Source: Diploscapter coronatus (lineage: Eukaryota; Nematoda; Chromadorea; Rhabditida; Rhabditidae). Taken from it: DNA of 64,000 bases. The notes under the pieces are model-generated. The model made no database searches and had not been told where the DNA came from. It saw only the letters and a program-made list of their open reading frames with translations. Shown here one piece after another: positions 32,935-44,351 of the stretch (position 1 is the first letter of the stretch; every line of letters starts with the position of its first letter). Made by a program: the position numbers and the translations under genes. Where the stretch lies: assembly GCA_964036155.1 (NCBI GenBank), contig OZ038422.1, positions 1,178,001-1,242,000 on the forward strand, in the 5' to 3' direction.

Positions 32935-34763
32935 CTAATAACTAACCGTCGTTAATAAATATGCATCGCTTGGCCACTTTGAGGGAGGAAAAGTGTGCCC
33001 TACGCACATTTTTACATTCACCAGAATATCCTCGTCTGCCGCTTCGCAAGTTGAACTGGCTAAATTTTCATTTTTTATTGTCATTGTTTGATATTTTCTA
33101 CCATTCAGGCATATTTTATGCTCCATTTTAAACTCGGCGCCATTTTTGGGCGGCTTTGTGATGAACGCATTGCAGAATTTCTCATGAATAAAGTAACAGC
33201 TGGGGCAACAACTTCTGGGGACCCTTTCTGAAATTTTTGCATTTTTTAATTCAAAGATTTTTTTATGAATCATACCTGGAGGATAGTTGGTCTGTTTTTT
33301 GAACCAGTCGCTTTTCACCCAATCCGTCGCGTTTGTGGATCTTTTAACGCCGCAGCAATTCATCTAAATTTTCGATGTTTTCAGATATATTTGTTAAGTC
33401 CATTTTATTATCAGTGATCGATAACTCGAGACGGAATAAATAATGCAAAAAAATCGAAATGTAAAGTGCATTGCGTATGCACAAATAGTCGTCACATTCA
33501 TTTAGTGAATTGATGTGAATTGTCATAAGGCTTGCTGCAAACAACGCGCTGCTAATTTCTGCGCATCAAAATTGCGTGCAATTTATTTTGTCCCAAGCTA
33601 TCGATCATCAACAATACCTGAGCCTGCATTTTATCCCAGGCTCTCATGACATGTAGGCCGGAAGGATTTCCATATTCGTGCATCAGACTATCCATCATCC
33701 AGCTTTTCACTGTATTGTCGCTCAGCTAAATTCGAAAATTCTCGATTTTATTTTCTCAAATTTATTTCCTCATACATATAATCTAAGCCTGAATCCGAAA
33801 ATAGCCGTGGTGCCTCCGAGGCAGGAAATGAAGAATGTCAGGCACATGAACTGCAAAATCTTGCGCATTCATTAAAAATTCGAAATAATTGCGAATCCGA
33901 GAAAGGGGGTGACTTTTGAAATTTAGGAAGAAAACCTTTCTCGAATTTCGGAAGAATGACTAATTCCGACTTACGGCAACCATCACGGTTGGCTGATTCA
34001 GAAGGACTGAATAGAGCCCGACTGGCGTCAGCGTGAACATCAGGATCCCAATCATCAAAGAAATGCAAAGCGCGTAGTTGAGCAGGTTTGTCCCGACTAC
34101 TGGAGAAATGAAGGACAACTCATTCAGACCCATGATCGAAGTTCCAATTATCGTTATTGAGGCTATCTGTAAGAATCTGTTCTATTCAAAGGGCTATTGA
34201 ACGGCCTCTCGTGTTCCACATCCATTCACTTTTTATCTTTTTCTCTACTTTCCTCCCCTACTCTCTCCTCAAAAAGTTGATGTGGAATGCAAATGAGTGT
34301 GGGTGTGGAATACGAGAGGCCCTATTGAGCAGTTTGTGATAATAGTTATTTGGATCCTCCGTAATTCCATATACGATACAAAACTAGCAAGTTGTCTTGT
34401 GTTACCCAATATGCATAAAACCCCACGATCTCATTTAATCATCTCGTGTTCTCGTTCCGTCTCAACAGCAACATCCAGACAATAAACCTTTTGCTACTCA
34501 AACCTATTTGCTTGTAGACAGAGTTGTAAATGTTTAGACACACGCATAACGAGATAGTGTGTATTTTCGAGAGAAAGAAAAGAGCATGCTCTCCTTATGC
34601 TCTCTCGAAAAGATCCACTATCTCGTTATGCGTGTACATGCGCGCGTGTCTAAACATTTACAGCCCTGGATGAGTAGGAAACAATGCTTACCAGGCCCAA
34701 AATCAGGAGAACAATTGCCAGGCATTTGAGCAGCCTCAAGTCATCATGGAAGAGTCTGTTCAT
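32935..34763 (-). CDS. Tetraspanin lacking a recognisable fourth TM helix
   Basis: Six minus-strand exons: 34692-34763, 33975-34166, 33776-33850, 33618-33725, 33276-33363 and 32935-33227; 275 residues, all junctions in phase. TM1 LRLLKCLAIVLLILGL, TM2 NYALCISLMIGILMFT, TM3 FMCLTFFISCLGGTTAIFGF, then a large loop with the tetraspanin signature NCCGV, DWVKSDWFKK and the partner RVPRSCCPSC. Tetraspanins organise membrane microdomains. The last exon continues with hydrophilic sequence (KWPSDAYLLTTVSY) and stops without TM4. Donor-like GTAAAAATG (about 33021) and GTAGGGC (about 33013) inside it could lead to a further exon, but none was found before the repeats. Intron 4 is filled by a family D element. 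Confidence 0.85.
33406..33616. repeat. MITE family D, young copy
   Basis: TTATCAGTGATCGATAACTC to AAGCTATCGATCATCAACAAT. Fills intron 4 of the tetraspanin gene and is almost identical to 24867-25079. Confidence 0.85.
34203..34321. repeat. Hairpin MITE, family A
   Basis: GGCCTCTCGTGTTCCACATC and GGTGTGGAATACGAGAGGCC, in intron 1 of the tetraspanin. Confidence 0.8.
34521..34665. repeat. Hairpin MITE, family F
   Basis: GTTGTAAATGTTTAGACACA and TGTCTAAACATTTACAGC, inner arms CATAACGAGATAGTG and CACTATCTCGTTATG, loop near GAGCATGCTC. In intron 1 of the tetraspanin. Confidence 0.85.
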
Positions 34764-35099
34764 CGAAGACGTAAGAGGATAATTTCATGGGTAGCAAGAA
34801 GACAACAGGAAGAAGCAGGAGGGTAACGTCATGGAGCCGACATTGATCGATAAATACCACAGTGCGGGCTCTTCTTTGCTTTCGTCTAATATCGCCCATT
34901 TCTTTGCTTTCATTTCCGTCATCTTCACTGTGTGCGAGTGAGGGAGGAGGAGAGAACGGTACACAAAGGTTTCCCTCTCTTTGCCAAGAGAAATAAAACA
35001 AACACATATGAGATATTTGTACACTCAAGATATTAAATACGAGTAAATTAGGTCAAGACGGGGATTTATTAAACATTTTAAAAATAGCAACTTTTAAGT
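34764..35099. other. Tetraspanin promoter / lysozyme 3' spacer
   Basis: Only 336 bases. GA-rich on the plus strand around 34925-34955. Overlapping minus open frames have no motif. Confidence 0.5.
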
Positions 35100-37563
35100 T
35101 TAATAGTAGTTCTGGTCGATTTTGAAGCCGCATCTAAAATATATTGATTTTCTGGGAATTAAACAATACTTCATACGGTCCAGAAGCATCTCCGGAATAC
35201 TGGTGAATGTTGGGCTTGGTCCAACCTCCAAAGGCCTAAATTGATTCTTTGAGTTTAAAATTATTCGTAAAATATACCTGGAAATCTCCCAGGTCGGCAC
35301 GTCCGTTATATCTAAATTATAATTTATTTGAGCATAATTAAAGCGACAGAGTACGCAAAAAGCTTGTGCCGCTTCCTCATTTAAAATTGATGTTGAAAAT
35401 ATCTAAAATTCATAGCCAAATGAGATAAAATACGGGAATAAACATCATTAATATAATTGGAAAATGTCGTCAGCGACAGTTGGTTTATCCTTTTGTTTCT
35501 CTCTCTTTTATTAATCGGATCTCATTCATTTCACTCTTTAAATTAGTCTGGTTGATACCAGAAAAATACGTACAGAGAAAATAATGTTCAAGTTTTAAAC
35601 AACTTTAACCACTTATCCTGACGATGAATTTTAAAAGACGTCTGGAAGCGGCCCAGATTTTTTGCGCACCCTGTACTTCTCATTGTCTCCGAGATGAGTC
35701 TTGTCATATGGCACTCTGTGTCTATAACCTGCGAACGCGACGCATCGAGACTAGGGGAAAATAATAGAGCAGAGAGCAAAAACGAGCAGAGGGACATAGA
35801 CTAAGGCTCGCGGGTTCATCTCGGAAACAATGGAGAGTACTTATAAGTTATACCTGGCCCACCACAGCTGCTTATCCTTCAAAGCGTCCCAGGTCGATCC
35901 CACGATGTTGGACCAGTTATTCAGATTACTGTAAGCTTATATATTTTTAGATAGTTGAATTTTCTAAGATTTAATTCCCAAACCTGTAAACTCCCCACTT
36001 GATTCCGTGTCCCTGAAACATAGAAATTTCATTAAACTTTGATTCTTTGCCTTTTTAGTTTAAAAATTTTGAACATATTAAGACTTGTTTCTGGAGCAAA
36101 GGTTTCGAAATTCCCGACAAACATCTCGAATTGAGCTCTTCTCTTTTCATATTTTGCAGGGTTTCTTTCTAATTCGTTTTCGCTATCAGTAGCGGTATTT
36201 CTATTCGCCCGATTACGTGCGTTTAATCGCTTTAAGGAACATCAAGTTTTCCTCTCAAAAGAGGATTTTTAAATTTCACCCCAGAGTTTTAGCGATTTAC
36301 TTCCTTGAAAAAATGCATTAAAAGGGCAGTGAACTCAAAGATAAAAGGATTAATTTAATACCGCTATAGAATGAATTAACAGGAATATTCGATTGTTTTT
36401 GTTGCTAATACATTTGAACTTTTTGTAAATTAAATGAGAACAATGCAGCAACTTGGATAATTCGGTAGCCCCACTACCTACGAGATAATATGGGAAAATA
36501 TCTATCGCCACATAGTCCTATACCTTTAAATATAGGTAACGAAGTAATCGAGTTATCCAAATTGTGGACAAAATTCTTACATCCAAAGCTTTGCCCAAAG
36601 CAAGAATGAAGTTCTGGTTCGAGGCGTGGTTGGCGGGCCATTTGTAGATTTCGATGTCGAGCTAAAGTCGCAATTAAGAGCTTCAAAGCCGAGGTGGAGG
36701 CAATTCATTTAGATACCCAGATCATGCCAAATTTGACGCCTTTCAACGCGTTGACTGTCGCATCAACCTGATATTCACCAAATAAAAGAATATATGGAGA
36801 TTTCGTATGGTATACTTCGGAAAAAGTACTCCAAACCCACTGAAAGATAAAGATCCCAATCTCAACAGTTCTGCCATTAGGACATTAGAAGCTGGTAGGG
36901 GAAATTGGGGTTCGTTACTCATTGCAGTTTTTGGGGGTGCTTTTTCCGAGCAGCCATTTTTCATACACCCACCTGGGCCTGAGGAGAGGGGCATCCTGAT
37001 GAAGCGCAGGGGAAAATATAGGCATCCACATCCTCCATACCACCTATATACTTGAGTTTAAGATATATTAATAAATTTAAGTGTTAACTTGTAGATCTCC
37101 GATCATCATGATACAAGATATGGGAATAATTAGGCACAAAAGGAGAACTATGACACGAGATTGATTATTCTCATATATTAATTTAAAATATCTTGTGTCA
37201 CCGATGTCTGAGAGTCAGAGGATATGTCATTTATGATTATTCTGATATTTAAACTATATATACCACTCCAAGCATGCCCAATTGAGGCGATTCCCGCTGA
37301 ATCAACCACACCAGAAGAGCGATACGCACGAGCGATGTAAAACACGTACCCATGCGACTTCATGCACTGGAATGAGGCTACTGTTTGTCCCTGAATTTAA
37401 AATTAGCATATATATTTTTAAATGCATATTTAATTCATACATCAATCGTATCGTATCCAAGTGTAGCGAAGGCTGACGCAACAACAGCGCAAAACAGCAC
37501 TAAACTTCTGAAAATTTGCACGATTTTCAAATAACGCTTAATTTGATGACTAACTTACCTCAT
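35100..37563 (-). CDS. GH25-type lysozyme, nematode family
   Basis: Eleven minus-strand exons: 37559-37563, 37441-37507, 37264-37390, 36973-37043, 36717-36767, 36581-36661, 35984-36012, 35854-35928, 35278-35311, 35177-35235 and 35100-35133; 210 residues, all in phase. Signal peptide [16 protein letters not shown], then [49 protein letters not shown] containing the GH25 acidic pair [47 protein letters not shown] and [10 protein letters not shown]. Secreted peptidoglycan hydrolases of this family serve in digestion and antibacterial defence. The first coding exon has five bases (ATGAG). The acceptor before GGMEDVDAY is the internal TATATAG, fixed by phase. Introns at 35312-35853 and 36768-36972 are enlarged by MITEs. 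Confidence 0.93.
35674..35842. repeat. MITE family E, in lysozyme intron
   Basis: TTCTCATTGTCTCCGAGATG and ATCTCGGAAACAATGGAGAG; inner GCGACGCATCGAGACTAGGG matches the copy at 28446. Confidence 0.85.
36812..36957. repeat. Hairpin MITE, family H, in lysozyme intron
   Basis: CGGAAAAAGTACTCCAAACC and GGGGGTGCTTTTTCCGAG, with AAATTGGGGTTCGTTACTC in the right arm. Confidence 0.75.
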
Positions 37564-37807
37564 TTTAAATTGAGAATTAATCGAGAGTGAGGCTTAATTG
37601 GGACAGAACAAAATGTTTAGTCTTGGAAATTTTCCTTATAAAGCGCTGATAAAATGTTCATTGATTTGAAATCGTTCTGTTAGGGAATTGACTGTTGACT
37701 GATAAGGCCCGGAATCGGATGGTCGTAAAGACGTCAGCAACAAGAGATTACAGCATGGGGGGTTATAACATGTGTTTTGGGTCAAAAATTCAAATTTCTA
37801 AATGGGC

Positions 37808-38063
37808 GCAGGACGACGATTTTTGCAGGAGTGAGACATTTTACTGTAACAAAAATCGAAGTGGGAAAGTTTTGCTACAACAAATAGGGGCCCGTTTAGA
37901 CGTGAGTTGCAATGGAGAATTGCAACTTGCTCGAAATAACATGGGAAACGAGGAGAGCGCGATTGCATCATCTCTTGTGTGCTCTCTTCACTTCCCATGC
38001 TATTTCAAGCGAGTTTTAGGTTGCATTGGCAACTAACGTATCACTCCTGTAAAATCGTCCTGC
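37808..38063. repeat. Two-level nested hairpin
   Basis: Outer arms GCAGGACGACGATTTTTGC...GAGTGAGAC and GTATCACTCCTGTAAAATC...CGTCCTGC. Inner arms contain GCAACTTGCTCGAAATAAC and CTATTTCAAGCGAGTTTTAG. One palindromic element appears to sit inside another. GAGCCCGTTCAGACGTTAGT at 30063 resembles the junction GGCCCGTTTAGACGTGAG. Confidence 0.75.
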
Positions 38064-39477
38064 ATCCTTTTGAAATATCGAACTTCAAAGTCAAAATCTG
38101 GATTAAAGTTTGAGGTTGAATTTCTTTTACTCTCAGATATCGTGTCTCAAGCCTAGCTGAAGAAGTTTAAAATTTTGATGGTTTGCGTTTTAAGTTAATG
38201 ATTCGAACTATAATTTCATGTAATCCCTGATAAAGGCTGCTCAAAAATATAGTGTAGTTTGCTGATTTTTGTCCCTTAATTCCCTCCTTCGTCATTATCC
38301 AATCATGAGTGTCTATAGGTGTCTGTTTGCACGTTTTGTTCTTTAGAAGAGCATCGTCTCGCCCCGTAAAGAGCGAGTCTTATTCAGATTCCCAAAGCCG
38401 CGCTTTTTCTTGGATGCATTATTTATGCTTATATTTGTGTGCATCCGCATTACCCTCACAATACTAATCCCTGGAATTTTTATGCGTGAACTTTACCGAT
38501 GATTTTAGAGGAAGGAATCTGACGCGATGAAACTTCACGTCCTGAGGCTGAATATCAGGAGAAAAAACCGCTCATTACTCGACCTAATACCTAATTCACA
38601 AATGGGTTGAAGATTCGAGATTTGTCGAGTAAATTTCCGCATTTAAAATTTGCAGGAGGATAAACTTTCGCATCAGCGTAAATATCATCATCCCCGTCGA
38701 GAGAAAAGTGCGAATAAAGGATTCCAGTATCATAACGTTTTCACGCATACACATGAAAATTAATGAAATTTACATGGAAAAGAGGTTCTACGAGTTTCCA
38801 CGAAATGCATAGGTGTGCTTTTTAAGAACAAAACGGGTATGGGATGGGGGTACAAAGGTGTTTAGCAAGCGTTTCCTCGATTGGATTAGGGCTATTCTTT
38901 TTGTCGCACGTTTTGCGTAGATAAAATCGCGCGGCGATATTTCAACATTTCTAATTTCGTTTCTTGTGTATCAGAATTGCCTGGATAGTTCTCGTTTTCT
39001 GATTTGATTACTAATTTTATGATATCTAAACCGTCGAAATAGCATATGGTATAGGGTACAAATTACCTAAATGCGATTACTCCTATGCTATTTAGTTATA
39101 TTTAATCCCATTAGCCTCCAAAATTGCCGTGTTTCGAACCTTCTAGATAAGCTTTTTACTGCAATTGTCTTTATTGAATTTCGGAGAGCCGTCACCACCA
39201 CCTCTTCGAATTTTTAAATAATCTAGCTCCTTGAAATGCCATTTGTCATAATGCAATCGTCGTTGTGATTTTGCATAAGAAAGCCTGCCCACATCGCAAC
39301 ATTCTCTTGCCCACACACGTCCCGGAATTTATGCCTGACGGGATTCATAATTTATGGACATCGGGATTTTGCTCTGTCTTCTTATCTCGGAATTCTTGGT
39401 ATAGTGCTGGAATTTCCGATAATCAAGATGATCTTCATCAGGCCTGAGATATCTAAGGGTGTATTTTTCTAGAACAT

Positions 39478-39616
39478 CAGGGCTCGTACCAACCCCCTAA
39501 CTTGACTTCAGGTTAACTAGTCTAGTTAACTTGATCTCCTCTGCATTTTGGAGAAGAGAGACAGAATTAGCCTGACTTGAAGTTAACTTGACCTTAGGGA
39601 AGTTTGTACGGGCCCA
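39478..39616. repeat. Hairpin element
   Basis: GGGCTCGTACCAACCCCCTA at left, TTAGGGAAGTTTGTACGGGC at right, inner GACTTCAGGTTAACT and AGTTAACTTGACC. Confidence 0.75.
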
Positions 39617-39838
39617 GAAGGTTTATCACGTATTTGGACTAATTCTGACCAGACCTGGGGACAGCGCTTAAGCCAAATTCTCTATGTGTACCCCTTTTAA
39701 GACACAATATTCGGTCAAAATCTTGTTGCGTACCTCCTATGTATCAAATTTCTATAGAAAAAATTGGATTGCGTACTCCTTCTCTATATGTTTTCGTTCT
39801 GCTGAAAGTGCCTAGATCTAGTTCTCTGGCAAAAATCA

Positions 39839-39908
39839 CCTCCAGACTCGAATCGAACTTACCCGCCTCAAAAGAGCAAGTTCTCTATCAGCTAAACCAT
39901 AGGGGGCA
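39839..39908 (-). ncRNA. tRNA-like sequence (probable pseudo-tRNA)
   Basis: On the minus strand TGGTTTAGCTGATAGAGAAC resembles a box A/D-arm and AAGTTCGATTCGAGTC resembles box B with a T-loop. A 7-base loop CTTTTGA on a weak stem would give anticodon TTT. The T-stem does not pair and the acceptor stem is poor, so a functional tRNA is unlikely. Confidence 0.25.
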
Positions 39909-40254
39909 TGCTCTGTGAACGGACGACTTATGCAGGCCATATTTGTAGGTCATAACATAATGAGTGAGCAATTTTCGAAAGAACGCTGATGATAATGCAT
40001 TATCATTATGTTTCATGTTCTGATTTCGAAACACCCTCAATTTTTGAGTCCGAACTTCTTTTCTAATCCCCACCCCCAATTACTCACCCCAGCTTGTTGT
40101 CGAATTGCCTTGCACTCTGCTCGCATATTCATCGGTCGCTGAATTGAATTTTTAAAAATATATTCGCTAATCCCTGTGAATTTCGGATTAATAGGACTAT
40201 AGATCCCGCTCTATTCATTATTCCTCCTCCACCTCTTTGCCCTATTCCTCTTCT

Positions 40255-40365
40255 TGGCCTCTTGTATTTTTTATCCCTAGGTTATCCTTACTCTCTTGTA
40301 CTTTTTACCCTCGTTTTTTCTCTTCCCCTTGCTATTTTCCAGAAAAGGGTAAAAGTATAAGAGGC
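40255..40365. repeat. Hairpin MITE, family A, diverged
   Basis: GGCCTCTTGTATTTTTTATC and AAAAGTATAAGAGGC. Confidence 0.65.
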
Positions 40366-43300
40366 TCTTTTCTTACTTCAAAGTGGCTGATATAGCCTTC
40401 TCGAATCTAGTTCAATTTGAGAATATCCCACACTTTGAAAAATTAAAATTTTTTGACCTCTGTATACAAGTTTGATGTAGGCTATAGGGGAATGTGTTGG
40501 TATCGAAATTTGTATCTTAGTACATATATCGATCATTTTAATGATAAATATGCTAGAAATGAGGAAATAGCTATTCTCAGATTGCGGATACTCTGCAATG
40601 ATCCCTTAAATGTAGAGAAATTTTGGCATTTGATGTGAAATCCTTCCGAGTTTTTTCTCCAACGATGAACAATAATACACACATCAATTGTGCGGGGTGG
40701 GGGTGGGGCGGCATTCGCCAAGAAATGTTTGATTCATTCATTGCGGGAATATTTGAAGAATAAATTGCGAATCGGGGAACAATTTCCTTGTTCCCGTTCC
40801 AATCTCACCCCAATTTGGCATTCAAAGCCTCCCTCACCGCGTGAAATATCATCGTAATATGACCAAAATATCGGGGAAAAGCGTCCCACACGTTCCTTCA
40901 CGTAGGTAAAGTTCACTTTCATAAATATTTCATAAAAGAATTCCTCTCAAATTTTCCCTCAAAGCTTATACCTTCTCATTATAATTAAGTGCATGCTTTT
41001 TCAAGAACTACCATTTTAAAAATGCGCCTGAATTCGTCACTGAAAATTGCCAGTTTCTCTACAGAAAGTCTGCTTTTTGTTTTCGTTATCACATCATTTT
41101 CCGATTTTCTTCTAACAAGCTTTGTATCCTCTCATTTTTCACATGGGCGGCGAGTGAGTTTGCTGCGGAATTTGGAATTCAGCTTTGCTGATAGAAGTCT
41201 TATCAGCGTTATCAGTAGCTACAGTATGACTCTCTGCCTTTGAAATTTTCAAGTATGAGAGTGTGTGCACGTGGGAACATCGTAATTTAGTTCCCATTTT
41301 TAAGTCCTCGATTTTCTCACTCGCATAATTTCATGTTCCTTTAAAGATGCTGCTGCATAGACACTACTCGGAGCGAAGCGTGGGGGCTAAACTTTTGCCC
41401 TGGGAGCTGAGAGTAGCACTTAACTCAGATATATATTTTAAAACCGACAGTTTCTCGCGGTGTGAATGAGTGGATGATCACTTGTGACTGTCAATTATAG
41501 GTGAAAATGCGCATTTTTGCTGATTACATCGCTTTTTCTGACGTTAGAGCCGATCATTTTGGGTCGAGCATTTTCAAATTACAAACTCTCCTCGTATTTT
41601 GTTTTCCTATCTGAACAACTCGATGTAGCTTGGCTTGTTCACCACGCATAATTGGCGCACTTTTGCAAATATCATCGGCTGCAATTTTCGTTCATCAAAT
41701 CGGGGTGAATTCGGTTGAGTTTTGGCTTTATAAGTCGGGCTCTCAAATGGATATGCCAAGTCTCATTCTTGGAGAAATTTTTGCACATGAGCGATGGCCT
41801 GGGTTGTAAATAAGACTTCTGCGAAGAGAAAGTGCAAAAAAATTGCACGGCCGAAAAATCGCCAGATGAACACATTTTCACTGTACAAATTCGGCTTGTA
41901 GGCAGACATTTCGCACTGATTTTTTGCACAGAGCCATATTGTCAGGTTTACCGTCAATCTGGGTAGGGTTTTGGGATATTTTGAGTTTGGAGGGTATTTC
42001 CTTCCCAAATTTTCTGCTTCAAACTACCATATTTCTGCCACAAACGCACTTTTCCAAAGGGGCGGAGCTTGGGGACCCTATTTAAAGACCTCCTGCTTGT
42101 GTCTCTAGGTTGTACACACACGGTTGCGTTCATTTGCATGTATTTGCAGGGCTTCTCGCACGAATCATTTGTACTTGATCTACCGTAGGAATCATCAAGA
42201 TGATATTTCCTCATGTCATCCTTATCACACGGCTTATCTTTTGATCATTCCCGATATGAGACGCGACGCATTCTAGTAAATGGAAATGCCTTTTCACCGG
42301 GAATTTTACAAATGAGCAGATAAGTGATGATTTTAGCTAGCGCGTCAGTTTGCGAAATTGCGTAAATCGTTTGGTCACGATAGTCTTTAAGGTTTCCTTT
42401 CTCGAGGATTATCTCTGATATTGCATCTGCCATTTCCAGCACCGTATTCCCAAACATTTTGATTCTAGCCTAATTTTAGCTTGAGATAATTCTGGATTCT
42501 TAGTCCGCTGATGTCGCACTCTAATCCAAAATTTTCTGCTCCGAGGTTCTTTCGGGCTTAAATTTTTCGTTCTCGCGCATTTTGAGGCTGAAAGAAGACA
42601 AAACAACTCAAGTTCCTTGATTTAATCCTGGAAAATCCGCTTTATCACCACAATTCGTCATAACCACTAGACTTAGGTAAACGTTTAGCTAGAGCGTAAA
42701 ATTCTAGGGGAGGAGGATACGCATAGCAAAATCTCCCTTAGCAATCTGATATCTGAGGGGACGCATAGTTAGATTTTGTGGATCATTTTTGCTGCTTATT
42801 TAGTTTGGCTTCGGTTCCTAGACTTAATCCCGAAAAACGCATTTATCATCGCAATTCGTCATGATCATCTAAGTTGCCCAATTAGACAATATGTCGTGCG
42901 TAGAATGCTTGTATCTAAGAATTATCCCAAATATGCTATTTGTGCGTGAGCAGAATTATTGAGGAGCTATTGGAGATGATCCATTCATTTTGTGTTCTAA
43001 TGGGGGTGTTGACTGTGTCTGGGATCTTCGAAGATCTGATTATATTTCGATTATTGATGACTAATGCCTAATTGCTCTGCTCATTTACAGAGATGATTAT
43101 CCTAATTTAATCCTGATATCCGCAGGTTTATAATAAATTTAAATACACCACTCCACTCGAAAATCACTCGAATCTTGTGGTTCACTCTGAAAGCTATATC
43201 CTATCAAACTATGAACATTTCACATGCAAGTCAATCTCTATTTTAAAAAATCTCTTTAAAAGGGCGTTATTTAAACTAGAATTGGTTTTGTTGAATATGA

Positions 43301-44351
43301 TAGAAGCTTAGAAATCGCAGATTCTTGAACGATTTCCGAAGAGATAATTTGAATCGTGCAAAAATAATTTATTTTGCCCACTCTTAAATATATATTTTGT
43401 CTTAAAAACTATTACAACTTTTATTATCGTTTATAAGTCTTTAAATCATTTGAAAGATCTTCGATAAAATCTTCGAAATTGTTTTTGCTGATATTCGATC
43501 TTTCAAATATTCTATTGTTCATCAATTTTGCAATTTTTTCATTGAAATGTTCGCTCGTGTGCAAATGTTTTGCTTGTTTCTGTGCTTTTCTGTTGCCTTT
43601 GCCAATCTTTTCTCTCAAACATTTCTGCATTTTTTCGCGTTCAGCTCTTCTTTCTTTCTTTCACGCTGCATTTCCCGCCCCTTTGCTGTTTCATTTTCCA
43701 TATAAAAATGCGATATGCTTTTCTTCCATTTCTTTACTTTCTCTCTACCCGTTTCAGGTCACTCCCCAACACACAAATATGCGAATTTTTGCTACCGGCT
43801 ATTTCACACAAATCTATGTTTTTCTGCTCCTTGATAGCGCCCTTCGCGACGCAATTGATTCAATTTTGGTTCATTTTCGTTTTAGCGTGTTCTTTAAACT
43901 ATTAATCTCTTAGTCATTATTTAATCAAGTTTGTCTTTATCCAATAATTAAGTTTGCCTTTCAGGTTCTCAACTTTGGCGTTCCTAAACTCTCTCCTAAA
44001 AGCAAAAACTCCCAGCCATCTGTTAATATTCGTTAGCTAATTTGACCGTCGGTATTCCGGTCTTTTTAGTTGACTATCAATCTATTTTCTTCATTAATTC
44101 GCCTTGCTGTTCATACGGCAGCAAATCCTCAACGTTTTGACTAAATTCTTAGATTCCGAGTCAGTCAGGTACTTTTCACTATAATAAAATCATGGTTTAG
44201 TGGGCAAAACCTATTCTTTCTTCCTCTTTCTGAAAAGGGAGAGAAAGACCACGCTCATAAAACCTGTGGAATTGCAAGAATTTATTTCTATTTGAAACGA
44301 CGATATGATGGATTTTAAGCAGCCATTCTGTTCTCATTATTCAAATCGCTC

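Larger units (their letters stand above)
37564..44351. other. Large gene-poor interval
   Basis: No gene could be supported over 6.8 kb. Contains the nested hairpin at 37808-38063, a hairpin at 39478-39616, a tRNA-like sequence at 39839-39908 and a family A hairpin at 40255-40365. The region 43480-43910 is pyrimidine-rich and gives chance open frames. Far-upstream regulatory DNA or long introns of an unseen gene are possible. Confidence 0.5.

Noticed and set aside
37695..38036. 113-codon plus-strand frame
   Set aside because: Lies in the nested hairpin and reads through its arms.
43479..43913. 144-codon frame rich in Phe, Leu and Ser
   Set aside because: Product of a pyrimidine-rich stretch; no start context, splice signals or motif, and overlapping frames look alike.
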